In this document: piece after piece, positions 1-9,866 of the stretch
How positions within the stretch are numbered: position 1 is the stretch's first letter
How the letters are laid out: each line of letters starts with the position of its first letter
Assembly: GCA_001662425.1 (NCBI GenBank)
Contig: BDDC01000198.1
Coordinates: 1 to 64,000, forward strand
From: Chlamydomonas sphaeroides
Taxonomy: Eukaryota; Chlorophyta; Chlorophyceae; Chlamydomonadales; Chlamydomonadaceae
Length of the DNA: 64,000 bases
Reading direction: 5' to 3'
Notes under the pieces: generated by a model
The model's input: only the letters and a program-made list of their open reading frames with translations
Databases searched by the model: none
Told to the model about the DNA's origin: nothing
Program-made: the position numbers and the translations under genes

Positions 1-221
1 TTCCCTCTCCGCACGGCCGACGCGCCATTCCTCCCGGGTCAGGCTGGGCTTCGCTTCCGCACAGGTGCTTTTAACCGCATTCCCTTCGCGCACGGCCGAC
101 GCGCCACTCTACCCGGGGCGTGCCGTGCCGCGTGTGGGGTTCTGTGCTACCTAACACTGGAACACACCCACACGGACACCAGGAGGCCGCACCAGCCAAG
201 GCCCCCGCCGCGGCGGCGCAC

Positions 222-3200
222 CTGGATCTGCGTGTACTTGGTCTTTGGCAGCAGCGCCAGCAGCAGCGGGTGCACGCCCTCCACGCCCAGCTGCTTGGCG
301 CGGCGCACCGACTGCGCGCTGGCAGGCGGCCGCGTCTTGCAGTACATGCTCCACGCGTTCATCAGCGTGCGCTGCGGGGGACGGGCAGGCGCGGGGCGCG
401 GAGGGAGTGGAGGCGGGCGAGGAGGAGCGGGGCGGCGTCAGCACGGGCGCCAGGAGGAGCGCACGCACGGGTCACACACGGAAAGTCCCGCACTGGCGAC
501 GGGCGGCACGGCTGCTTGAAGAGAGCCCAGGGACCCAAGCCGCTATCCGGCAGCGCCCTCTGTCCGGTGGCAACACCCAGGTACTTGGCAGTTCTGGCTC
601 GGCCTCAGCGAGCTCGCGCCCTCGAAAGCCCCACACGCGGCAGCCCCACAACGCCCCCCGCCCCCTGCCGCACCTGCATGCCCTCCAGCACCGAGGGGCC
701 CTGCTGCCGACCACCCCTTCTCTGCCTCCCTTGCCCCCCCTCACGCAACCCCCCTCACGCACCTGCATGCCCTCCAGGTCCGCCGACGAGTCCACCACCT
801 CCCGCGCTCGCTCAATCAGCGGCTCCAGCACCACCGCCGGCAGCTTGCCGTACACGGACTCTGCCTCCGCGCCCACGCCCGCCGCCGCCACCAGCGCCGC
901 CGCGTCCGCGCCCTCCGGCGCCGACGCGGACGGCATCTCCGGCACGATCGGCGCCGGCTTGACCGGCCTGCGCACCGGACCGGACGCGGGAGGAAAGGGC
1001 CGGGGATGGGGTCGGTGCGTGTCGTCGCATGGCGTACGGCGCACCAGCTGCTGCGCCGTGCAGTGCCGTACTTGCGCTGTGCCGTACGCACCGTGACAGG
1101 TACAGGTGCAGATCCAGCAGATACGGCAGCTCGTCGCGCGTGAGCAGCGAGTAGGCGGTGCCGGCGCGACCCATGCGCGCGGCGCGGCCCACTCGGTGCA
1201 CAAACAGCTCGGGCTTTGGCGGGAAGTCAAAGTTGATGACTGTGGGGTGGCGGGCGCGGGGGCCACGTGAGGAGCGGCGTGGGAACAGGGGCGGGCCACT
1301 GCTGTTGCGCTGTTGCGCGCGGGGGCGGATGAGTGAGCGGGTACGCCCGGAAACGCGCGGCGTCAGGCCAGAACCGCCGTGGCGGGTGTAGCAGTGCGGC
1401 GGTGCGGCAGTGCGGGCGGTGCGGCAGTGCGGGCGGTGCGGCGGTGCGGTGGTGCGGGCGGTGCTGCCTCGCCGCTGCGGGCCGCACCGTTGTCGATGAG
1501 CGGGATGTCGATACCGCGCGCAGCCACGTCGGTGGTGACCAGCAGGTGCGAGCGGCCCGCGCGGAACTTGGCCACGTGGATCTTGCGCGCGGTCTGGAGT
1601 GCGGGGGAGGACGGGAGGGTGGGCAGCGAGGAATGGAAGGGGTGGTAGCCAGGGCAGCGGCGGGGCCGCTCGTCGCTGGCTGCTACCCCATCCCCGCTGC
1701 TCCCCGCTCCCCGCCTCCGCTGGGCCCAGACGTGCGCCCCCCCAACCGGCAAACAAATTCGTGCGCCGCCGGCCTGCCTGGCCCGAACGGCCCCACTCGC
1801 CCCGTACGCTCACACCAAACCCCAGCCCAGCTAAGCCCCTCACCCCCGGCCCCCCGCCCACACCCACACCGCCGCCCCCACCTGGTCCATGCTGCCGAAC
1901 ACGCACGTGGCGTCAACGCCCTCCTTGGTGAGCAGCGTGTACAGGAACTCGGCGTGGTGCCGCGTGGCGGTGAACAGGATAGTCAGCTGCTTGGCGGGCA
2001 CCACCTCGCGCACCAGGTGCAGCAGCGCGCCCAGCTGCGGAGCGGGCCGCGAGGAAGGGGGTGGGGAGGGTGTGTATCGAGGGAGTAGCGAACGAGTCAG
2101 CCAACAGGGGGTCGGACGGGATATGTCCCCAGGGACCGGGAGAAGGATGAAGGGCGCTGTCGCTGGGAGCCCGGCTGCAAGAGCCGCACACCTCGCGGCA
2201 GCCTCCCTCCCCTGCAGCGCCTGCCCCCCAGCCCCGCCAGCCCAGCGGCTGCGAGCCGCCGGCGCGCTGGTCCCATGAGCGCCGCCACCCCGCCGACCCC
2301 GCCGACAACAACCCCTGCTCCCTTGCCCAACCACACAGCGTCCCACAGCCCCCCACCAGGGAGCCTCGCCGCACCTTGTCGTCGGCGCGGCAGGTGAAGA
2401 ACGCCAGCCCCAGCTGCGGGCTGATCTTGCGCTCCGTGTCCAGGCGCACCAGCTGCGGCGCGTTGAGGCCCGCCTGCGCAAACTCCGCCAGGTTGCCCGG
2501 CATGGTGGCGCTGAACAGCAGCGTCTGGCGCGAGGGGCTCATGCGGCGCAGCAGGTCTGACACCTGCGACCCGGGGTGGGGTGGGCGGCGGGAGGGGGGA
2601 GGTGGGCGGTGGGCGGTGGACGATGGGCGGTGGGAGATGGGAGGGCAAGCGGAGCGCAGGGCTGGGCGCGGCAAAGCCGCGCAGCGCATGGGTTGCAAGC
2701 GGCTGGTGTCCCCGCACCCGGGCGGTTTACCCCCGGTCCCTGGCCCGCAGCTGCCACCCTGGCCCCGCCTCCGCTGCTCCCGCTGCTCCCGTCTCGGTGC
2801 CGCACCTGGCTGATGAAGCCCATCTCGAACATGCGGTCCGCCTCGTCCACCACGCAGTACTCGACCGAGCGCAGGCTGAGGCCCTGCACCTCCTCCAGGT
2901 GGTGCGCCAGGCGGCCTGGGGAGCGAGGGCGGGGGTGGGCGGGGCTGAGTGGGTGGGGGCGGGTGGTGGGACATGGGGCCAGGGGTCAGCGCGCGAGTGT
3001 CGGGCATGGTGGAGCCGGGGGAGCGCCCGGCGGCCTGGGTGCGAGCGCGGGGGTGCGTTGTGGTGTCGGGGGCTGCGGGGGCTGGACGTCACGCTGGAGC
3101 AGGGCAAGGCGTGCTGTGTGCCGGGGTGGGGCGGGGCGAGGCGGGCGCCAACACCAGCGCCAGCGCACCTGGAGGCCGGCGCCCGGTGTGGCCGGGGCGA

Positions 3201-4926
3201 GCCGCGACACGGGCCTGGAACACGCGGGGTTTGAGCCCTCATTCGCGTATCCCCCCGCCCACCACCACACCCCGCCCGGCGTGGCCGCGACCACCTCAGC
3301 TAGCGCCCGCAGCACTCCTGTGTGGCCGCACATCCGCTGCCGAGCCCGGGTCCCTGTCGCTGTCCCTGCCCAGGCACAGACAGCCCCGGCCTGGCCCCCG
3401 GGGCGCCCCACCCGGCGTGGCCACGATGACGTCGGGGTTGCTCGCCAGCTCCTCGAACTGCACCTCCATGGCGTCGCCTCCCACCAGGCAGGCGGTGCGC
3501 AGGTCGGTGTGGCGCGACAGCTCGCGCACCGTCTTGTGGGTCTGCGGCGGGCGGGCGGACGGGGGTGGAGGGGTATGCGGTGTTTGGATGATAAGCGCGC
3601 TGGCTCAAGCCCGCTCGGCTAAGGGGGCAGCAACTGGCGCCATCCGGTTTCCTAGTTGTCGGCCAGGGGGGCGGAGGCGGCGGCAGGAGCGGGCGCGCGG
3701 CAGGAGGGGCAGCGCGCGACGAGTTTGGGGTGGCGCATGTCTCATCGCTATCGCGGAGGGACCCACAGGCCGTGGACCACTACGTCGGACCCTTGCAGGA
3801 GCGCATCAGCGCCAGCTGCGCGCATAGCCCTCCCAGCTGCAGCTGTGGGACCGTCAGCTGCATGTCTGCCGCCCTCTGGTCGGGGGTTGCCGCCAGCCCC
3901 GGCCCCGGCTCGACCCCACGGCGCGGCCGCACCTGCAGCGCCAGCCCACGGGGAGGCACCGCCGCCCCGGCACGAACCCCACGCGTCCTCCACCCCTCGT
4001 CCTGCCCTCCCCAGCACCCGCGCACGCAGCGTCCCGCACCTGCAGCGCCAGCTCGCGTGTGGGCGCCAGAATGGTCGCGCGCGCGCCCGCCCGCAAGCTG
4101 TGCACCTTGAGCCTGCAAGGGTCCACACACACGCAGGGCTACCCACTCGGCTCAGCCCTCGGGCTCGGCACACCAGCTTGGCTTACACCACGAACGCGGC
4201 AGCTCTCTTGTGCCAGTCCCTGAGCACATGAGCCGGATGTACAGGCTACGCAACACCCTAGGGGCCCATTACGCCCGCAGCCTGGCTACTGCCGCCGGAC
4301 AGCTGGGCGCGCCGGAGCCCCTTAGCGCGTCGCGGCGGCGGCGATGCAGCCCACCGCGCAATTGGGCGGCAGCTGCTACGCACCTGTGGATCATGGGCAG
4401 TACGAAGGCCGCGGTCTTGCCGCTGCCGGTGCGCGCCATGCCCACCACATCCAGGCCCTGCATGATGAGCGGCATGGCGCGCCGCTGGATGGGCGTGGGC
4501 AGCCGGTAGCCCTTGCGCTTGATGGCGCGGAGCACCTCGGGCGCAAAGCCCATGGTGTCTGTGCGGCGGGGGTCAAGGATAGCGCGTGGTAAAGAAAGGG
4601 GCGACGGGAAGGGAGGCGTGGGGAGGCAGGCAGGAGTTGAGCAGTCGGGCGGCGGCCGGCGCGCGAGTATGTAAGCGGGGCTCCGCCGCCTGCGCACGTG
4701 ATGCGTACGCGACGTTCTGGTGGATGGAGCGGCTTGCGGCAACGCAGGGCGACGACGTGCGCATGGCTCGCGACGCACCGAAGCTGCCCGCCTTCAACCT
4801 CTTCTTCTGCTCCTTCAGCACCTTCGCACGGCGGCCACCAATAGGCTTCTCCTCCTCCTGGAACCCAAAGTCGAGCGTCTCTCCGCCACCGCCGCCTCGC
4901 CGCTCATCGTCACTGCCCGAGTCCAT
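222..4926 (-). CDS. DBP10/DDX54-type DEAD-box ATP-dependent RNA helicase (3' end off window)
   Basis: Nucleolar helicase of the DBP10/DDX54 family (plant RH29), which acts in 60S ribosomal subunit assembly. Eleven exons join in phase: 4926-4779, 4558-4384, 4112-4040, 3541-3412, 2915-2806, 2563-2375, 2034-1882, 1593-1488, 1239-1092, 967-763 and 371-222, giving 529 codons. The start ATG at 4926 opens an acidic MDSGSDDERR leader. Visible motifs are a Q motif (GYRLPTPIQ), GSGKT at about residues 94-98, PTRELALQ, DEAD at 199-202, SAT at 230-232, ARGIDIP and HRVGRAARMGR. The stretch after the helicase core (KTRPPASAQSVRRAKQLG) is typical of DBP10. The last visible exon ends in a GTGCGC donor, so the C-terminal DBP10CT region lies left of base 1. 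Family assignment is firm; subcellular role is inferred from the family. Confidence 0.93.
1394..1464. repeat. GC-rich minisatellite in a helicase intron
   Basis: Imperfect short tandem units built on GCGGTGCGGCAGTGCGG lie in the intron between helicase exons 8 and 9. The run is noncoding in the gene model. Confidence 0.6.
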
Positions 4927-5223
4927 CGCGTGGGCTCTGCTACCCCTTTCGGGGATATTGTAACTGTTATCAGCCGCAAGTGTTAAGGCTTTCCAGAAAA
5001 GTCTCGGGTTCTTGGTTGCAGTCTCACGCGTCGGGAGCAGACTTTGGAGCGCGATCACAAAAATGATTACAGCTTACATGCCGCACATGAGCGCGACAGA
5101 AAGCACGCCAACCGGCCGGTCAGCACGAACCCGAATTGTCCCGTCACGACCCCTCACACGACTCCCTCGTCCCCCGGCGCATGCCCCTGCCGCCATCCAA
5201 GCACAAGCCAACGTCCTTCTAGC
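4927..5223. other. Intergenic: helicase upstream region and glutaredoxin 3' end
   Basis: This head-to-tail interval must hold the helicase 5' UTR and promoter and the glutaredoxin 3' UTR. I see the two TGTAA signals listed separately but no recognisable TATA box, RNA gene or repeat. Confidence 0.6.
5067..5078 (-). terminator. Polyadenylation signal(s) TGTAA for glutaredoxin
   Basis: Two TGTAA motifs on the minus strand (5078-5074 and 5071-5067) lie about 150 nt past the glutaredoxin stop. TGTAA is the standard chlorophycean polyadenylation signal. Confidence 0.65.
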
Positions 5224-6629
5224 TTAGATGCTGATGCCAACTTCGCTGAGCGTGGTCTTGAGCTTGCCGGCAGCGTGCAGCGCCATCGTGTCGTCGCAGC
5301 CACCAATGAACTTGCCGCCCACGAACACCTGCAGAGGTTGCAACATGCAAGCGCAAAGCTGGGCACCTGTACCATATTGCTATCGGCTCACCGGCGTGCC
5401 CACGAGGCAGAGCGACAAACATAATGCAAGTCGGCCGGTCCCACCTGGGGGACGGTGCGGCGTCCCGTGATGGTCTGGAGCGCATCCTGCAGCTCCGCTC
5501 CCTCGCCGCCTGCACGGCAGCCGCACAGCACGACCACATGTGGGGAGCAGTGACAGCGAGTTGATGGTGCGGGCTGGCATCTGCGGAAGCCCCCTCAGGG
5601 ACCGTTGAGCACCCGCCTGGCACAAGCCATATGCGCAGCGCAACCGTTAAGTCGCCCAGGGTGCGGCACCAGGGTGCGACATGCAGGCATGCCCACAGCC
5701 AGGCACTACAAGGCACGCAGCCCCCGCTGCTGTTCTGGAGTTGCCCCTATCTGGACCCCTTGCAAGCGCAAACGGGGCGCAAGCTGCAGGGGCGTTCGCC
5801 GTCCGCGCATGACGCGCGTGCAGGCAAGGCTACTGTTGTGCCTAGCCATGAACACAGGTGTCAATCTAGGGTTGGGCTTATGGATAGAAATGTTGAGGAA
5901 GCGCAACACCAGCATGCTAGCGGCACCTCACCCATGTTGTCCAGCTCCAGGACCGTGGCGGGCACCTTCAGCTCCGCGAAGAGGCCCTTGGCTGGGTGGT
6001 GGGGTTGGGTTAGGTGCAGCACGGGTGGGGTTGGTTGCAGCGCGAATTGATGAATGAGGTGAGGTGCCCGGATGGGAGGTGAGAGGCAATGGTAGGAGTC
6101 AAGTGTCACCAGGCAAGTGTGTTGCTATCGCGGAGGTGAGCCGTGTGGTGTGACGCGTGCGACTCACCCCTGGTGCAGTAGGGGCAGTAAGTCTTGGAGT
6201 AGATCACAACCTGTGGTCATGGGGCCCGGGGTTTGGGGGCGTGCTGAGGCCGGCGGGGTAACCGGTTTGCGCGTGGCGTGTGGCGGCGATGAGACCGTGT
6301 GGTTGCGAAGGGCCGGTTGAGAGGCGGGGCGTGAAACGTGCGTCGCACCTTGTCCGCTGCGATGGTGGACTTGATCTTGTCGGCGGGGCTCGCCATCGCG
6401 CGAACCTGGACCGTCGGGGCCCTCCGCGCTGCAAAGGAAAGCGAGGATGGATTGCGCGCCGGTCAGCATCAATTTGCCGACAGTCACGCCACAGGTGAAG
6501 TGCGCCATCAATGGTTCAAAATTGCTGGCCAGCGTGACGCGCCGACGCGTGCGAGGGATTGCACATGGCGAACGCACCGGCGACGGTGGTGGCGGCGAAA
6601 GCACGCGTGCGGGACAGAAGGGCGGCCAT
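5224..6629 (-). CDS. Class I (CPYC) glutaredoxin with N-terminal transit peptide
   Basis: A dithiol glutaredoxin that reduces protein disulfides or deglutathionylates proteins with glutathione. Six exons (6629-6578, 6428-6349, 6210-6168, 5991-5932, 5509-5445, 5328-5224) join in phase to 134 residues ending in TAA. The active site CPYC is at residues 53-56 after VVIYSKTY. The glutathione-binding TVPQVFVGG and the GGCDD loop are both present. The first ~30 residues (MAALLSRTRAFAATTVAARR then a VRA|MAS-like cleavage site) look like an organelle-targeting peptide. A second in-frame Met begins MASPADKIK, the usual cytosolic start, so dual localisation from two starts is possible. The ATG at 6629 was chosen because exon 1 splices in frame through a GTGCGT donor. 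Confident on family, moderate on targeting. Confidence 0.9.
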
Positions 6630-7916
6630 TGTGATGTTTGAGTATGTTTTTTCTAGCTTGGGCGTGACGCTAGGTACCCGCAGCGTGCGCATACCCGCAA
6701 CCCGCACCTGTAACGCCCGCGCCCCCTCGCACCCCCTCGCGCCTCACATGACGCCCAAGCGCAGAATAATATCCGTGCCTTTTAGCGGTAGCTTTGGCTT
6801 GGCTGAAATTCACGATCGCTGTAGCGTCTAGTCTCCGATCAAGCGCCACGTTGGACTGAGGTGCGGTTGTGCTGCGCTTTTGTTCCTGCGCCATCCGCCA
6901 ATCGCTGCGGCCGGGCCATGGGCTAAACTCCTGACAGTGAACCCCCATCCCGGGAGTGTGGCGAAGCCTCGTGTCCCTATAGCGAGCGCACTGCACCACT
7001 GCTTCCAACTATCCAGGTTGCCTTCACCCGTGATGGGGCTTGCGTCCGCCAGCGCGCAGACACGCTGCCGCCTTGCCGAGCAGCTTGGCCACTGCAGAGG
7101 CAGGGTCCCTCGCGCTCTGGCCTTCACCCGGCTTGGGTTGCGCAATATGTCATGGTACGAACTTGTGCACCGCCAGTTTTGCCTCACAGCAGCCGCTGCC
7201 GCGTCAGCATGTCGCCCACCCGCCCCACAACGTCAACCGCACACCAACGCGCCTTCTAAGCACTCTGCCGTGCCGCCTCGCCGCCGACGCCGCAACCGCA
7301 CCCATCCTTGCTGCATCCGCAGCTCGCTTTATGCAACACAGTGAAGCGCGTCCTTACGGACGTTTGTTCAACGCTGCTCCGCAGCGCGTGCAGCAGAGCC
7401 GCGGGGTCCACACGCCCGCGACGCAGTGCGCCTAGCCTTACGCGCCCAGTCGCCTTCGATGCCTGTGAAGGCCTGAAACAGCACCTTGCGTGCCTGTCTA
7501 CAACGCTACCGGTACCAACATTTTGGGGCGAGCCGTGCAGTTCCGTACCTTCAAGCGGCAGCCAGCTGCCACGCGTCACGCCACCCACCAGTGCCGAATG
7601 ACCCACAACCAAAAGGGGACATGATGACACACGCCGGCCGGTCAGCACGCAATGCTCGTGCCGCCGGCTCGCTCACTCCTGCACCTCTTCCTAGCCGCTA
7701 CTCGCCAAACACAGCACCTCTTTCAAACCACGAGTCTTTTCGCTGAGTGCAGATGCCAAACTGCCGAAATGACAAATCAGCTGCGGTTAGCTGTGGCAAA
7801 GCGTGCCGCCTCTGCCACCGGCTTTGCCCCAGCGCGCATGCCCGTCACCCCAGCTCGCAACGCCAGCCGGCCATCGCGCCCAGCACCCGCCCACCCGCAG
7901 CTGCCATAGCCCAGCT
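6630..7916. other. Intergenic: glutaredoxin upstream and UBL-membrane gene 3' end
   Basis: About 1.3 kb between two minus-strand genes. It should contain the glutaredoxin promoter and the 3' UTR of the next gene. I found no convincing coding exon, RNA gene or repeat here. Confidence 0.5.
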
Positions 7917-9175
7917 TCACCTGTGTCGGGCCCGCGGCGCCTGCGGCCTGGGCGGGATCTCCCCGTCCAATGGGTGCCGCGGCCAGGCCCCTGGCTGCGC
8001 CATCGCCGTGCTGCGGCCCGTGGCGGGGTCGTACATCTCGTACGGCGCCCCCGGCTGCCGCGGCGGCGGCTGGGGCTGCAGGAACGCCGGCCAGGGCAGG
8101 TAGCTCAGGACGCAGGGGATGAGGAAGGCCACGGTCATCATGATGAGCATGACCACGCTGGTGCGGTCGAACATGTGTGCTGCGGCGTTCAGATGGAGGG
8201 GGAGGACGCAGGGGCGTCAGGGGAGCACTGCCAGGGCGGCGGAGTCCAGGGGCAGGCTGGTGCTGTGCGGACAGGGCTGCGCAGACAGCTAGGGCTGCGC
8301 CGCTGGGTGTTGGTTTGGTGCCGGCTGGCCGCGCCCTTGCCGCTGCGCGGCCGACGCAGCATACCGCACCAGCAGGAATGCACAACCTACCATAGAATAC
8401 GAAGAGCAGCCATAGCAGCGCCAGGATGGACCCAAAGATCCACATGAGCACCGTCCCTGGGTCCACAACGTCCAGCTGTTGGGTGGGATAGGCGTGGCGA
8501 GTGCGGTTGGCGCCAGGTGCGGGGCGCCCATGGCACCGCAGGCGTTTGCAGCGCAATTGAGCCGTGCCAGAGCAATACAGGTGCGGGTTGGGTGACGGGC
8601 GCTGGAGCTTACCCAGTCAACGGGAGGCTGCTCCACTGGCGGTGGCGGCGCCGGCGCGGGGGCCACTTTGCGCGGCTGCGGCTGCGGGGCTACCGGCCGC
8701 TGTGGCTGGGTGTCCACCACCATGCAGTGCAGCACCTTCGCCGCTGCCTTTGACACAGGGTCATCTGCGCCCACGGCAGGGTTGGGGGCGTGAACGTGCG
8801 CTAGGTACGCAACCCCGGTACAGTGCGTAACGGTTGGACGCACGGCCCCCGAGCACAGCGAGAAGCCGCTGCGCCGCAGCCTGACAGAGGAGCGTTGCGT
8901 GCCAGCGCAACATCGCAAGCCGCACCTGTGTAGAGTTCGCGTCCAGCGCAGAGCACCCGCAGATGCTTGTTGGGTGGCAGCTCCTTGGCGTGCCGAACCT
9001 GAAATCGTGTCAGCGCACGATGACAGAGACATCATATGGAGAAAGAGCGACCAAGCCCTTGCACAGCGCGCACCTGGCGGACGATTTCGGAAATTGCGTC
9101 GCCGTGGCCCACGCGCACGAGCAGATCAGGCTCATGTGAGTCCGAGACGAACTTGATGCGGAACTCTACAGTCAT
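7917..9175 (-). CDS. Ubiquitin-like domain protein with two transmembrane helices (TMUB/Dsc3-like)
   Basis: Five exons (9175-9074, 8998-8926, 8764-8613, 8475-8391, 8179-7917) join in phase to 224 residues. Residues 1-75 have a ubiquitin-like pattern: a beta-hairpin start (MTVEFRIKFVSDS), then LRVLCAGRELYTDD, then KVLHCMVV, which matches the VLHCHV strand of TMUB proteins. A Pro-rich linker follows, then hydrophobic helices MWIFGSILALLWLLFVFY and VVMLIMMTVAFLIPCVLSYL. This layout resembles TMUB1/2 and the fungal Dsc3 subunit of membrane ubiquitin ligases, so a role at the ER or Golgi in protein quality control is a reasonable inference but unproven. The 3' end is uncertain, because the TGA overlaps a good CAG|GTGAAG donor and the gene could continue. 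Confidence 0.72.
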
Positions 9176-9866
9176 ATCTCTTTACAACGCCCGGACTTGA
9201 CGTTGACGTTTTGCTTTCCCGTGCGCCGTTCCACAGCGGCAACAGCTATGCCCTTCGCGTTACGGTGCAGGTGCCCGCAGGGCCCATGAGAAGGGGAGAA
9301 TGAAACACAGGAGGAGCGTTCACTCCTGCACAGCCCAACAATGACGCTTTCCGTCGTGATAATTAGCAAAAGAACAGCTAGTATGTGTACAATGGACAGC
9401 GCTGGCGCTGGATTAACGCCGCGGTGTCCATGTACCGTGCATTGCACGAACTTCTTTTCCACGCTTCTACGCGTCTGCGAGGTACATACTTGACAACAGA
9501 CTGCTGCCATAATGCTGGAAACGCCGTTGCAACCTGCGTAGCCGCAGTTAAAGAATGCGCGAGCGCGACGCGAGGCTGAACGCGCTTACGGGGCTGAGTT
9601 TCGGGTGGGTTAAGCTTACAAAGCCACCATAGTGCTGCTTGCGCATCGCCTGGACTCATGTCGAACACCCGTTGTTGTTGCCTCGCAGCATCCATAGTCC
9701 ACGGTCTGCCCCCTACCGCGCCCTGCTCTCGGATCATGAGCATAAGCGCTTCATCATTCTCCTGCTTCGGGATGAGCACAAGGAGGTGGGCGGGCACAGT
9801 CGCTGGTGGCTGCACTGTGCCGGCGACGCGTGACGTGTCCCTGGTGGACCCGCCTCCCTCTGGCAG
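9176..9866. other. Divergent upstream region; probably hides the first exon(s) of the next plus-strand gene
   Basis: This interval lies between the start of the minus-strand UBL gene and the first exon I can support for the plus-strand membrane protein. That exon opens with a splice acceptor, so at least one coding exon should lie here. Candidate openings are an ATG at 9430 followed by a possible GTACAT donor, and an open stretch around 9720-9790. Neither is supported by conservation. Confidence 0.45.

Noticed and set aside
120..1096. Several long plus-strand open frames over the first kilobase
   Set aside because: They are antisense shadows of helicase exons on the minus strand; their composition is Arg/Ala/Pro-rich with no motif, while the minus strand gives ordered DEAD-box motifs.
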